Assembly: GCA_017626055.1 (NCBI GenBank)
Contig: JAGAJM010000006.1
Location: 248,001 to 312,000 of the forward strand
DNA: 64,000 nt
Source: a bacterium
Lineage (GTDB): Bacteria; Cyanobacteriota; Vampirovibrionia; Gastranaerophilales; Gastranaerophilaceae
Direction of reading: 5' to 3'
Positions 51,364 to 60,560 of the stretch are shown here, in pieces (positions within the stretch are counted from its first letter, which is position 1; every line of letters starts with the position of its first letter). The notes under the pieces are model-generated. The model ran no database searches. It was not told where the DNA came from and was given only the letters and a program-made list of their open reading frames with translations. Both the position numbers and the translations under genes were made by a program.

Positions 51364-52284
51364 TTAACCCTCAAATAGAGCGTTTATAAAATCGTCAGCA
51401 TCAAATGCTTTTAAATCTGTCATTTTTTCGCCAACTCCAACAAGTTTTACAGGTAATTTCATTTCTTTTGCAATTGCAATGATTATTGCCCCTTTTGCAC
51501 TTCCATCAAGTTTTGTTAGAGCAACTGAAGTCAAATTAACTGCTTCAGTGAATACTTTTGCTTGTTGTAATCCGTTTTGACCAGTATTTGCATCAATTAC
51601 CAAAATACTTTCTCTTAGAGATTCTGGAGCTTGTTTATCGATTACTGTTTTAATCTTTTTAAGTTCTTCCATTAGGTTGAATTTGTTTTGAAGTCTGCCA
51701 GCGGTGTCGATTAAAATTACATCGTAATTTTCATTTCTAGCTTTTTGAACGGCCTCATAAACAACAGATGCAGGATCGGCTTTATCTCTACGAACAATAT
51801 CTGCACCTGCTCTTTCAGACCAAATGTTTAGTTGTTCTTCTGCGGCGGCTCTAAAGGTATCGCCAGCAGCTACAAGAACTTTTTTACCTTGTTGTTTAAA
51901 TTGGTAAGCCATTTTGGCAATCAGTGTGGTTTTACCAGCACCATTAACACCTGCGATAAAGTAAATATTTAATTCATTATCTTTATATCTCAATTCTGTT
52001 GAGCCTGCTTCAGATAGAGTTTTTCTAAATTCGTCTTTTAGATAGTTTTTTAACTCGGATGGTTTTGCATTTTTCTTTGAACGTAAGTTATCAACCAACT
52101 CCGCAGCATAATTTACCCCTAAATCAGCACTGATTAGGGTATCTTCGATATCTTCAAGGGCAAATTCGGAATATTCTTCTTCTGTTTCATCAACATTTGA
52201 CAAAACATTTCCAACAAGATTTTGGGCTGTGTTCGATACAGCATTTTTTAGGTTTTCAAATTTATCCTTAAAAAATCCGAACAA
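51364..52284 (-). CDS. ftsY: signal recognition particle receptor FtsY
   Basis: 306 residues. An N domain (about 1-100) is followed by the NG GTPase: G1 GVNGAGKTTLIAK, the insertion-box GDTFRAAAEEQL, G3 DTAGRLQNK, G4 TKLDGSAKG, and a GVGEKMTDLKAFD C terminus. FtsY docks ribosome-nascent chains to the Sec translocon. The acidic A domain is nearly absent, as in many short FtsY proteins. GGGAG before the ATG belongs to a G-rich element, noted separately. Confidence 0.96.
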   Translation of the reverse strand: MFGFFKDKFENLKNAVSNTAQNLVGNVLSNVDETEEEYSEFALEDIEDTLISADLGVNYAAELVDNLRSKKNAKPSELKNYLKDEFRKTLSEAGSTELRYKDNELNIYFIAGVNGAGKTTLIAKMAYQFKQQGKKVLVAAGDTFRAAAEEQLNIWSERAGADIVRRDKADPASVVYEAVQKARNENYDVILIDTAGRLQNKFNLMEELKKIKTVIDKQAPESLRESILVIDANTGQNGLQQAKVFTEAVNLTSVALTKLDGSAKGAIIIAIAKEMKLPVKLVGVGEKMTDLKAFDADDFINALFEG

Positions 52285-52293
52285 TTTAATTGC

Positions 52294-52334
52294 TCCCTCA
52301 CCCTATCCCTCTCCCCCTAAAGGTGGCGAGGGGA
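52294..52334 (-). repeat. G-rich REP-like element supplying the ftsY ribosome site
   Basis: On the minus strand this region has four runs of three or more G spaced by three bases (GGG-AGA-GGG-ATA-GGG-TGA-GGG), preceded by CCCCTC / GAGGGG-type pairing. It resembles widespread intergenic elements of the CCCTCACCCTATCCCTCTCC type. It has quadruplex potential and its last GGGAG is the probable Shine-Dalgarno of ftsY. Confidence 0.65.
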
Positions 52335-52342
52335 TTAGTTCC

Positions 52343-53002
52343 CTATTTTAAGCCGTTATCAACGATAACTTTTGCTAATACACCATTAATAAATGATGAA
52401 CTATCATCAGTTGAATATTTTTTAGCTAATTCAACGGCTTCATCAACAACAACTTTCATTGGAGTTTCTTTGATATATAGAAGTTCTGAAAGTGCTATTC
52501 TTAGGATGTCTTTATCCATTTTTACAAGTCTTTCAAAATCCCAACCTGTTGAATATTTTTTGATGATAGAATCGATTTCATCGTGATTTTTTTGGAAAGT
52601 TTCAGCAATTTGGATTGCGTAATTTTTAACTTCGCCTTGGGATTCAAGTGTTGTAAATTCTGCAATTTCAAGAGCTAATAAGGCTTTTTCTGCAACTTCA
52701 ATCATTTCTTCTACTCTTGCTGACATATCTGATGTCATTGGTAGAGGAACTGCAATATTTGCAGCTTCAAGAGGTCTGTTTAAGTTGATTTCGTGTTCTG
52801 CTTCATAATCATCAATTTTATTTTTCATATCAATTAAAGCGCCTAATGATGTTTTTAAATCATCACTTGCACTACTTGAAAGAATTCTAACAGATTTAAC
52901 GATAATATCGTCTAAGTTTTCTTTAGAATAGTTTGTAATTGTTTTATCAAATTGTGAAAATAAAATGAATGCTAATTCTCTTGATGCTCTACGGGCTTGC
53001 AT
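52343..53002 (-). CDS. nusB: transcription antitermination factor NusB
   Basis: 219 residues, longer than the 130-150 of most bacteria but like cyanobacterial NusB. It starts MQARRASRELAFILFSQFD, the typical RNA-binding start, and ends with the NusB core DKDILRIALSELLYIKETPMKVVVDEAVELAKKYSTDDSSSFINGVL. The extra 70 residues sit between the two halves. NusB with NusE helps rRNA antitermination. GAGGTAAATT precedes the ATG. Confidence 0.9.
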   Translation of the reverse strand: MQARRASRELAFILFSQFDKTITNYSKENLDDIIVKSVRILSSSASDDLKTSLGALIDMKNKIDDYEAEHEINLNRPLEAANIAVPLPMTSDMSARVEEMIEVAEKALLALEIAEFTTLESQGEVKNYAIQIAETFQKNHDEIDSIIKKYSTGWDFERLVKMDKDILRIALSELLYIKETPMKVVVDEAVELAKKYSTDDSSSFINGVLAKVIVDNGLK

Positions 53003-53076
53003 AATTTACCTCTTAATTTTTCATATCTTATATCTTGACCTAAGAATATCATGAAAAATTTTCTACGACAAGGTGA

Positions 53077-53652
53077 TTATTTTTTAGTGAAAAATCCAAC
53101 TACTTTTTGTGTTGTGTTCACTGCCAAGTTTTTATAAAACTCATAAAAATCTTTCACGTAGAATTTTATAATTTCAAGTCGTGATGCTTTTTCTGGACAT
53201 TGGTTGATTTTATCAGGTAAAGTTCCAAAATCTCTACAAATTGGTGGTCGTTTTTTATACACGTTGCATCTGCCATAATCTGTTAAAAACGGACAATAAT
53301 TTCTATAATTTTTAGCATCTTCAATAAGTGCCTTAACCTGTTCCATACTTTTTATTTCTAATTCTTCCATAACTTTTTGAGGAATACCCATAATTTTATT
53401 CCCATATTGGTCAAAACCAACAAGTTGAACAGGGTTTGGTGTTGTGTTATAAATTACGGAATTATATGTATCTCTAGGGTCATTTCTTCCAATATTCACC
53501 GCAGAATAAATATTACGTCTTAATTCTTTAGGATATTGAGCTAAAAAATCCTCAGGTAGTGGTGCGTCTTGGCAACATCTTGCTTTGCATTTAGCTATAA
53601 AACATTTACTTGGTTCTGTAAAATAGGTTGTTACTTTTTGTTTGATTTTCAT
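53077..53652 (-). CDS. YkgJ-type cysteine-cluster protein
   Basis: 191 residues. The cysteine pattern CFIAKCKARCC near the start and CPFLTDYGRCNVYKKRPPICRDFG later is that of the YkgJ family (zinc/iron-chelating domain, often annotated as Fe-S). No signal peptide is present. A TATAAT box lies four bases before the ATG and there is no Shine-Dalgarno site, so the mRNA may be leaderless or nearly so. Function of the family is poorly known. Confidence 0.8.
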   Translation of the reverse strand: MKIKQKVTTYFTEPSKCFIAKCKARCCQDAPLPEDFLAQYPKELRRNIYSAVNIGRNDPRDTYNSVIYNTTPNPVQLVGFDQYGNKIMGIPQKVMEELEIKSMEQVKALIEDAKNYRNYCPFLTDYGRCNVYKKRPPICRDFGTLPDKINQCPEKASRLEIIKFYVKDFYEFYKNLAVNTTQKVVGFFTKK

Positions 53653-53685
53653 AACTATTATAAATTAGAACATAATTAATTTTGC

Positions 53686-53721
53686 TAAAAAAAGAGATAA
53701 ACTATAAGCTTATCTCTTTTT
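53686..53721. terminator. terminator after rpsA
   Basis: AAAAGAGATAA / TTATCTCTTTT around about nine bases, with T runs on both sides. rpsA ends at 53743 on the minus strand. Confidence 0.85.
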
Positions 53722-53742
53722 CGACTACATCTGAATATAAAA

Positions 53743-54813
53743 CTATTCAGCAACTTCTTCTTTGTTGATGTCTTTAACGCTTAAAGCGATTCTGTGTTCT
53801 TGAGGAGTGAATTTTTTGATTAACACTTCAACACTGTCACCAACTTTGAATTTGTTGAATGGGTTAACATTTTCTTCAGCCATTTCAGAAACTGGTAATA
53901 ATGCTTCAACTCCTGGGAAGATGTTGATGAATGCACCAAAACCTGTAACTTTGTTTACAGTACCTGTAATTACTTGGCCTTCAGAGAATTGACCTTCGAT
54001 TTGTTGCCATGGATCTTCGCCCATTCTTTTTAGTGATAATGAAATACGTTTTAGTTCGCTATCAATTTTAATGATTTTAACTTCTAAAGTTTCACCTAGA
54101 GAAATAACATCTGATGGATGTTTAATTCTTTGCCATGAAATTTCAGAAATTGGAAGTAAACCATCGATGCCATTGATGTCAACGAATGCACCGAAATCAG
54201 CGATTCTAACAACTTCACCTTTAACGATTTGATCTTCAGCAAGTTCTGAAAGAATGTTATCAACAACTTGATCTCTTTGTTCAGCAACAGCTTGTCTTTG
54301 AGAAAGGATAAGTTTGTTTTTCTTAGGATCAGCTTCAAGAACTTTAACTTCGATTTTTTGATCTAATAGACCGTCAAATGGAGTACCAGTTCTCAATTGA
54401 GATGATGGGATGAAACCTTTAAGATCAGCTACATCAACTAATACACCACCTTTAACAACTGAAACAACTTTTGCAAGGATTGTATCGCCTTGAACTTTAG
54501 CATCGTTAAGTTGAGCCCAAGCTTGAGCGAATGCAAGTCTTTTAAGTGATAATAACATACCATCTTCATCGTGTTCTTCTTTTAATACGTAAAATTCTTT
54601 TACGTCACCGATTTCTAATGGAGCAGCTTCTTCAGCTGAAGAAATTTCTTTGTTTGGTAAATAAGCTTCAGTTTTAGCACCACGAACGCTGATTAGGTAA
54701 CCATCTTGGTCTTTTCTTAAAACAGTACCTTCAACGATGTCTGCTACTGAATGTCCGTTTGAAAAACTTTCTTCTAATAGTTTTTCGAATTCATCTAACA
54801 TTACTTGTGTCAT
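53743..54813 (-). CDS. rpsA: ribosomal protein S1
   Basis: 356 residues from the ATG at 54813, with AAGGAG upstream; the longer frame overlaps ispH. Four S1 domains are visible (ADIVEGTVLRKDQDGYLISV, GDTILAKVVSVVKGGVLVDV, DQIVKGEVVRIADFGAFVDI, GQVITGTVNKVTGFGAFINI), fewer than the six of gammaproteobacteria and similar to the shorter forms of Firmicutes and plastids. It binds mRNA on the 30S subunit. The ribosome site lies at the end of ispH, four bases upstream. Confidence 0.93.
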   Translation of the reverse strand: MTQVMLDEFEKLLEESFSNGHSVADIVEGTVLRKDQDGYLISVRGAKTEAYLPNKEISSAEEAAPLEIGDVKEFYVLKEEHDEDGMLLSLKRLAFAQAWAQLNDAKVQGDTILAKVVSVVKGGVLVDVADLKGFIPSSQLRTGTPFDGLLDQKIEVKVLEADPKKNKLILSQRQAVAEQRDQVVDNILSELAEDQIVKGEVVRIADFGAFVDINGIDGLLPISEISWQRIKHPSDVISLGETLEVKIIKIDSELKRISLSLKRMGEDPWQQIEGQFSEGQVITGTVNKVTGFGAFINIFPGVEALLPVSEMAEENVNPFNKFKVGDSVEVLIKKFTPQEHRIALSVKDINKEEVAE

Positions 54814-54817
54814 TTTT

Positions 54818-55690
54818 TTATTCTCCTTTTCTTTGTATATTTTCAATGACTTTGTTTATCAAGTTTTGAGGAGTTGATGCTCCTGCAGTGATTGAAATTC
54901 TTTGAGATTTTTCAATCAAATCTTTGTATTCATCTAACTCTTCACTTGTTTCAATGTGAATTGTTGATGTAATATCTTTCAAAATTTCTGCTAAATGTGT
55001 TGTGTTGGCACTTTTTTTAGAGCCTACAACAATCATTAAATCGCTTTCTTTTGCAAGTTCTTTAGCTTCAGCTTGGCGTTTTGCTGTGCTTTGGCAAATA
55101 GTGTTTGCAACGTGAAGTTCTTTTGCAATTGGAGTTAAATATGCGACAATTTCGTGCAAATTAGAAATCATTTGAGTTGTTTGAACTACAACCCCAATTT
55201 TCTTGTGTTCTTTTAGTTGGTTTTCATAATATTTTAATTGTTCAGAAGAGTCAGCGACAAGCACTTTGTTGCTATATTTTTCAGCATTTGCCTTGATTGC
55301 AATAACTTCTGGGTGTTGCGCCTTTCCAACTATAATTACAAAATATCCGTCTTGAGCAAGTTCGATTGCTTTTTGTTGAACCTTTTTAACATCTGGGCAG
55401 GTCAAATCATATACTTCAAAACCAGCCTTCTCAATGGCTTCAAAAATCTCAGGGCTTTCGCCATGACTTCTTACAACACAAATACCATCACCTTTTTGAG
55501 GTAATTCAGTTAAAGATTTTATTCCCATAGCGTCTAATTCTTCAATTACGTGTGAGTTGTGAATAAGTTCACCAAGCACGCAAATATTACGACTAGGGTT
55601 TTCTTCTTTTAGTTTTTTTACAGTATCAACGGCTCTTTTTACACCATAGCAAAAACCTGCAAACTTAGCTAATTTAATATCTTTCGGCAA
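54818..55690 (-). CDS. ispH: 4-hydroxy-3-methylbut-2-enyl diphosphate reductase IspH
   Basis: 290 residues. The three cluster cysteines are in GFCYGVKRA, DLTCPDVKK and ICQSTAKRQ. IHNSHVIEEL and VVGSKKSANTTHL are conserved family blocks. IspH makes IPP and DMAPP in the last step of the MEP isoprenoid pathway using a 4Fe-4S cluster. The start is TTG with a weak purine stretch upstream; no ATG fits. rpsA follows immediately, an order also seen, often as a fusion, in Clostridia. Confidence 0.95.
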   Translation of the reverse strand: MPKDIKLAKFAGFCYGVKRAVDTVKKLKEENPSRNICVLGELIHNSHVIEELDAMGIKSLTELPQKGDGICVVRSHGESPEIFEAIEKAGFEVYDLTCPDVKKVQQKAIELAQDGYFVIIVGKAQHPEVIAIKANAEKYSNKVLVADSSEQLKYYENQLKEHKKIGVVVQTTQMISNLHEIVAYLTPIAKELHVANTICQSTAKRQAEAKELAKESDLMIVVGSKKSANTTHLAEILKDITSTIHIETSEELDEYKDLIEKSQRISITAGASTPQNLINKVIENIQRKGE

Positions 55691-55753
55691 TTTGTAATTG
55701 TCTTCTTTCTATCGAACTCGCAAGAAAATTCTCGCTGTAAGGGTATTACAACA

Positions 55754-55790
55754 TAAAAGCATTTAATTGTCAATGAATTAAATGCTTTTA
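55754..55790 (-). terminator. terminator of the 1271-aa gene
   Basis: AAAAGCATTTAATT pairs with AATTAAATGCTTTT around seven bases; it overlaps the stop codon at 55788-55790. Confidence 0.75.
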
Positions 55791-58700
55791 GCCTCTGATA
55801 TTAAAATTGTTTGGGTTATATTTTTTCTTTATAGGTTGACCGATTTTTGCGTGATTAGAACCTAAGTTTAATCCAGTGTCCTCGGCTTGTTCTTCTAGTG
55901 CAGCCATTGTGAATGCTGTTTTCGGAGCTTGTTTGTTGTATTTCATCAACCACTCTTGAGAACCTGGAACAAGAACTTCATCGTTCATTCCGATTGGTGC
56001 GCCTTCCTTAGCTTTTTTGTTAGCTTTAGGGTCAACAATTCTGAATCCTTCTTCAGTGTTGTCGCTTATTCCTGCAAAACTTGTTCCTAGAGATGTAATC
56101 ACTCTGCCATCGTTAAGAATTTTTGTAGTTTCACCAGCTTTGAATTTGGTTTGAGGATTTTCAGTTTGTGGTTCGTCAGCTTTTTTAGTGTTAGGTGTAT
56201 GTTGTTGTGTTTGAGGATTTGTTGCAACTTTTGGTTGTGCAGGTTGGGTTTGTGCAACATTTTGTCCGTTTTGTTGAGCACCTTGAGTTGTCTGAACCTG
56301 AACTTCTGCTTGTTGAGTTTGAGTTGGATTTACGCCATAAGCCTTATTTCTCAATGCTATCAATTTTTCTCTTTCGTCAAGTGGTAAGTATTTTAAGTAA
56401 TTTGCGAAATTAGTTTGAGTCATTGAGTAAATATTTTTTGCTAAATATTCGTAAATAATTTTGTGGTCAATACTATTTAGTGCAGTAATTAAGTTCTTTT
56501 CTAATAGTTCGATGACATCAGAAGCAGGTAGCATATTGATTAATTCGCTTCTAAGTGTTTGGTTAGATGTACGAAGTAGAATTTCTTTGATAACTGCAGT
56601 GTTTCCAGCTTTACTTTTTATGAATGCGCGAACTTCACTTGTAGAACCAGATCTAGCAAGGTTATCAATAAATTTTTGGTGAACTTTTGAACCCAAGTTA
56701 GAAAGTAAGATATCATAAACTTCACTTAATGAAGTTGCATTAGATAACTTTTGAATAATTTGTTCTTTTTTAGTTGGGTTAGCTTGAATGTATTCTTCTA
56801 AAGCTTCGGAAGCTGCGATTTCCTTAAGTTCAGAAATTACTTCATCAGAAAGCTTTAACTCTTGTTTAAGTTCCCATTCTGCGATAGATTCATCGATTTT
56901 TTGTTTAACTTCAGCAACATTTTCTAAAGCAATATCTTTCATTTTTTGATTTGCTTGAGCTTCGTTGTTGATAGCTTGTTCTTTAATTTTTGCAGCATCA
57001 GTATTTGATTTTTGAACTGTTGGGTTAACATTATTTTCAAGAGTAGTCTTTGTTACACCTAAGTTGTTTTGGTTGTTTGATGAAGTATATGTTGGAGCTT
57101 GTTGATGTGTGTTATAAGTATTTTTGTTAGTTACTCCAGAGTTATTTGTACCTGAGTAGTAAGTATTTGAAGCTGATTCAGTATTGTTTCTTGTTTCTTG
57201 AGAAACTTGACCAGTAGTTAGTGCTGTTCGGATAGTTTGTTGAACTTCTGGTGGGTAATTTTGTGCAGCTTGATTTACAATAGAATTGTATTGGTTTCTG
57301 TAACTTTGGTTTTGAATTGAGTCAGCTCCAGCTGCAATACCTTCGAGTATTGCAGGGTTACCCATATCACTTAATCTATCAGCAAGAGCTAATCGATTAT
57401 TATCACTTGTAGATGTTTCTATAATGTTTTCAGCAAAGATTGATAAATCTCCTGCATTAACATCTTTATCTTTGCCCAATAAATCAAATACTTCAGTAGT
57501 TTGATCTATTGAGTTGTACAAGTTCATACCTGTTGCAATTTCTTTAGAGTATTTATCTAGATATCCTTTAGCAGCTATTGCTTGTTCATTAGGGTCTGTT
57601 AACCATTTTGCAACATATTGAGCCACTTTACTTGTTTCGTGGCAATCGCCATGAATATGTCTAAAGTTGCAAGCATCTTCGCCATTTCTAATATTTGCTA
57701 CTTGGTGTAAAATATGTTCTTTACCAAGCTTGAATTTCTTAATTTCTTCTGGTGTGAAACCATCTTTAAGCATAGCAGCTTCAACTTCATTCATGAATTT
57801 TACAGGATCATCAACAGTGGTACTTGCTAGCATCAACTGTCCGTAAAATTCACCTCTTTTATGTTTGCTTTTAATATTTTTTGTAATGGCTGTAATATCT
57901 TCAGCTGTTGTTTCACCTGAGATATTGTATGTTTCTCTGAATTCATAAACATTATTTGTTATTTGAAAACTATCATAGTTAGAGTTTTCGTCATAATCGT
58001 GAGCTTGATTGTGTGATTGAACATGGTGTGCAGCTTGACGTCTGATATGCTCAGGAATAGTTTCATCATTTGCTATTTCACTAAAATATTTTTGTTTCTC
58101 ATCTGGTGTTAAATTATCAAAATCTGGATTTTGATCATAGATCCAATAAGCGAATTCTTTATGTTTTAACTCTCTTTCTTTTTCGCTTCTAAGTGGTGAG
58201 TTTTTAGGTAAAGCAGCAATTTCACTGTTTAATATTTCTATACGTCCTTCAATATTCTTGACTTTATTTTCATCCTTATATGATGAATTGATATATTCAA
58301 TGATGTTACCATCTTTACAATTCTCTAGGGCAACTGCAAGAGTTCCATTAAGTTCTCTTATTGCTAGAGCCTCTAATTTTTCGTCACTCAAATGTGGATG
58401 TGTAGCTTTAATTTTTTCTAGTTCAATATCATAATATTCTTGAAGTTTTTTGTCTATAATTTTTTGTTGTTCATCTTTGGTTAATTTTGTAAAAGATGGA
58501 TCACTCTTTATCAATGCTCGTTTAATGAAGTTTTGATTTTGAAGTATATTCATTGCTTGAGGAGTGAGGACTGCACCTGTCAACTCTTTAAATTGTTCTT
58601 TGATTGCAGTTTGTCCCTTGTCAATTAGAGCTTTTATTTCATTAATGTCTTTATTATTAAGTTCTTGGAGTGAGATATTGTTATGTTTTGCTACCATAAT

Positions 58701-59603
58701 CAAAGAAAAAGCAACTTGGCTAGCAACTTCGTTACTTCCGATTTTGCTCCAACTTTCATCTTTTCCAATTATTTGAGTCAATTCAATAAAATTTTCATTA
58801 AGAACTTTTTGCTTTTCACTATCAGGTAATTGGGCGAATTCTTTATCTGAATCTTCTAAATATTTTTGTAGTGTAACCTGAACTTGCTCAGTTGAAGATA
58901 ATAGATAGTATTCATCAGATATTGTTGTTTTACCATCTTTTGTTTGATAATATTTTTGTGTGTCCATTAACTTGATAGATGCATTATCTTCAGGTTCAGT
59001 ATTTTTTCTGTATATTTCAAGTATTTTTCGCTCATCTTCAGTTAGGCTAGTTTCGTCTAATTGTTCTTTTGTTGCAATTTTTGCAATGATATCATTTATA
59101 TCGGCATTTTCAATGTCGTTGTTAGTGCAATACTTTTCGGCAAGTTGTTCTAATTCAGAGGTGTTAGTATCTTGTGCTTCTGTTGCTTTTGGTTCAGTTT
59201 CAACTTCTGGTGTTTCTAATGATGCAAGTTCTGTACAATGTTCTGCTACAAGTGTTTCAGACTTGAATGTGTGTGCAAGCGTTTCTACTATTTTAGCTTG
59301 CTCCTCAGTAGATAGAGTGTTAAGTGCTTCTGTAAAATATTTAACTAAATTTTCTTCTGATAATTCTGCTAATTCAGGGAATTGTTGTTTTAATAATTCT
59401 AATTTTTGGTCATCAGGACATTTTTTGAACTCTCCAGATTTTATAAATTCAAGCACTTTAGCTTGCTTTTCTTCTGCAGTCATTGTGCCTGTTTTCATAT
59501 CAATAGGTTGGCTAGAAGAAGACGCAGAAGTACTAGCTGCTGGATTATTTCCAGTTGCTTGTACTTGTTCTTGTTGTCTTAGTTTACTTACGTCTAAAGC
59601 CAT
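55788..59603 (-). CDS. very large helical protein of unknown function
   Basis: 1271 residues. No signal peptide or membrane helix. The first 30 residues and a region of about 180 residues near the C terminus are Gln/Asn/Thr-rich and disordered (QTQQAEVQVQTTQGAQQ). The bulk is charged helix, with repeated short motifs of the type LT-x-DE-K/Q-K (LSTEEQAKI, LTKDEQQKI, LTPDEKQKY) spaced along the N-terminal half. One possible cluster (CKDGN, CNFRHIHGDCHETSK) is Cys/His-rich. AGGA precedes the ATG. It is the largest gene in the window and ends in a terminator. Family not recognised; a structural or scaffold role is conceivable. Confidence 0.65.
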   Translation of the reverse strand: MALDVSKLRQQEQVQATGNNPAASTSASSSSQPIDMKTGTMTAEEKQAKVLEFIKSGEFKKCPDDQKLELLKQQFPELAELSEENLVKYFTEALNTLSTEEQAKIVETLAHTFKSETLVAEHCTELASLETPEVETEPKATEAQDTNTSELEQLAEKYCTNNDIENADINDIIAKIATKEQLDETSLTEDERKILEIYRKNTEPEDNASIKLMDTQKYYQTKDGKTTISDEYYLLSSTEQVQVTLQKYLEDSDKEFAQLPDSEKQKVLNENFIELTQIIGKDESWSKIGSNEVASQVAFSLIMVAKHNNISLQELNNKDINEIKALIDKGQTAIKEQFKELTGAVLTPQAMNILQNQNFIKRALIKSDPSFTKLTKDEQQKIIDKKLQEYYDIELEKIKATHPHLSDEKLEALAIRELNGTLAVALENCKDGNIIEYINSSYKDENKVKNIEGRIEILNSEIAALPKNSPLRSEKERELKHKEFAYWIYDQNPDFDNLTPDEKQKYFSEIANDETIPEHIRRQAAHHVQSHNQAHDYDENSNYDSFQITNNVYEFRETYNISGETTAEDITAITKNIKSKHKRGEFYGQLMLASTTVDDPVKFMNEVEAAMLKDGFTPEEIKKFKLGKEHILHQVANIRNGEDACNFRHIHGDCHETSKVAQYVAKWLTDPNEQAIAAKGYLDKYSKEIATGMNLYNSIDQTTEVFDLLGKDKDVNAGDLSIFAENIIETSTSDNNRLALADRLSDMGNPAILEGIAAGADSIQNQSYRNQYNSIVNQAAQNYPPEVQQTIRTALTTGQVSQETRNNTESASNTYYSGTNNSGVTNKNTYNTHQQAPTYTSSNNQNNLGVTKTTLENNVNPTVQKSNTDAAKIKEQAINNEAQANQKMKDIALENVAEVKQKIDESIAEWELKQELKLSDEVISELKEIAASEALEEYIQANPTKKEQIIQKLSNATSLSEVYDILLSNLGSKVHQKFIDNLARSGSTSEVRAFIKSKAGNTAVIKEILLRTSNQTLRSELINMLPASDVIELLEKNLITALNSIDHKIIYEYLAKNIYSMTQTNFANYLKYLPLDEREKLIALRNKAYGVNPTQTQQAEVQVQTTQGAQQNGQNVAQTQPAQPKVATNPQTQQHTPNTKKADEPQTENPQTKFKAGETTKILNDGRVITSLGTSFAGISDNTEEGFRIVDPKANKKAKEGAPIGMNDEVLVPGSQEWLMKYNKQAPKTAFTMAALEEQAEDTGLNLGSNHAKIGQPIKKKYNPNNFNIRG

Positions 59604-59685
59604 AATTGTTCCTAATTAATAGTTCACTGTTCGTAATATCGGCTTTTTTAAATCATGACTTTAATTATTGTTACAATTCTTAACT

Positions 59686-60378
59686 TTAGTAATCTAAAAT
59701 TTGTAATGCTTTCAAGCTAGATTTTTGAGTTTCTTCAAACTTAATTCCTGAGTAATTTTTAAAAGTAGTGTCCCCTGCTACAAAGTCAATTAAGTATTGT
59801 GCGGACTTGTCATCTAACCTAACTTCACGTATTAGGCATTTTACAGTATTGTTTTTAGCCATAATTTCTTCTTGGATTAGGATTCCTAGAAATGAATCTT
59901 CGCCACTATCGTGGTAAATAATTTTAGTTATGCTAGGTGGTTTCAAGTTTTTGTTTCCTTTGTAATCATTCTGGATATAATATACGCTCCAAACAGTAGA
60001 AGAGGTATCACCTTTTGATGTTGTAAATACAATTTTTCCTTTTTGTTTATTTCCTGTGCAATCGATTATTTTTTGTATTTTATCTGATTTAAGTTTTGGA
60101 ACTCTTTGAACAAGCTCATCCTGTTGCGTTTGAGTGTATTCATACGTTTTTGGTGCGGTAGCGTTTGCTTGAGCAACAAGTTCAGTTAAATGTTCACTGT
60201 CAATTGGCACAAATTGTGCTGGTTGTTTGCCCTCTGCCATTGGTGCCATCGCAAGCATGACAATCACTGGAACGCTTGCTAACGGATTTGCTTTATGTGA
60301 ATCTTTTTTATCATTTCTGCCTGTGAATGTGTATTGGTTAGCGTTTGTGCTAACACTGTTAATAGGTAATACTGCCAT
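59686..60378 (-). CDS. hypothetical membrane-anchored protein with N-terminal YTFTG tag
   Basis: 230 residues from the ATG at 60378, with GGGG upstream. The N terminus MAVLPINSVSTNANQYTFTG carries the tag near residues 16-20, then charged residues and a hydrophobic helix (LASVPVIVMLAMAPMA, about 31-46). The remainder is a soluble domain with two cysteines and strand-rich pattern (KIVFTTSKGDTSSTVWSVYYI). The order tag-charged-helix may matter for sorting. A strong promoter lies upstream. Family not recognised. Confidence 0.65.
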   Translation of the reverse strand: MAVLPINSVSTNANQYTFTGRNDKKDSHKANPLASVPVIVMLAMAPMAEGKQPAQFVPIDSEHLTELVAQANATAPKTYEYTQTQQDELVQRVPKLKSDKIQKIIDCTGNKQKGKIVFTTSKGDTSSTVWSVYYIQNDYKGNKNLKPPSITKIIYHDSGEDSFLGILIQEEIMAKNNTVKCLIREVRLDDKSAQYLIDFVAGDTTFKNYSGIKFEETQKSSLKALQILDY

Positions 60379-60409
60379 ACTAACACCCCTTTTTGTATTC
60401 AAATTTATT

Positions 60410-60427
60410 GGGTTAACCCCTTAACCC
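60410..60427 (-). promoter_or_regulatory. inverted repeat in the 5' leader of the YTFTG gene
   Basis: GGGTTAA-CCCC-TTAACCC on the plus strand, between promoter and start codon. Could be a protein-binding site or RNA hairpin; nothing more can be said. Confidence 0.35.
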
Positions 60428-60450
60428 CAAGTCTAACTCTTTTCGCTACA

Positions 60451-60479
60451 ATTATAGCAATTTTTTCAAATCTTGTAAA
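60451..60479 (-). promoter_or_regulatory. near-consensus promoter for the YTFTG gene
   Basis: On the minus strand TTTACA and TATAAT separated by exactly 17 bases, with the start codon 72 bases downstream of the -10. Confidence 0.7.
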
Positions 60480-60560
60480 GATAGTTGATAACTCTACCTA
60501 AACCCCGATTTGTCTTTCAAAAATCCTTCAAGAAAAATTTTTGCTAGTTTGTGAACAAAT

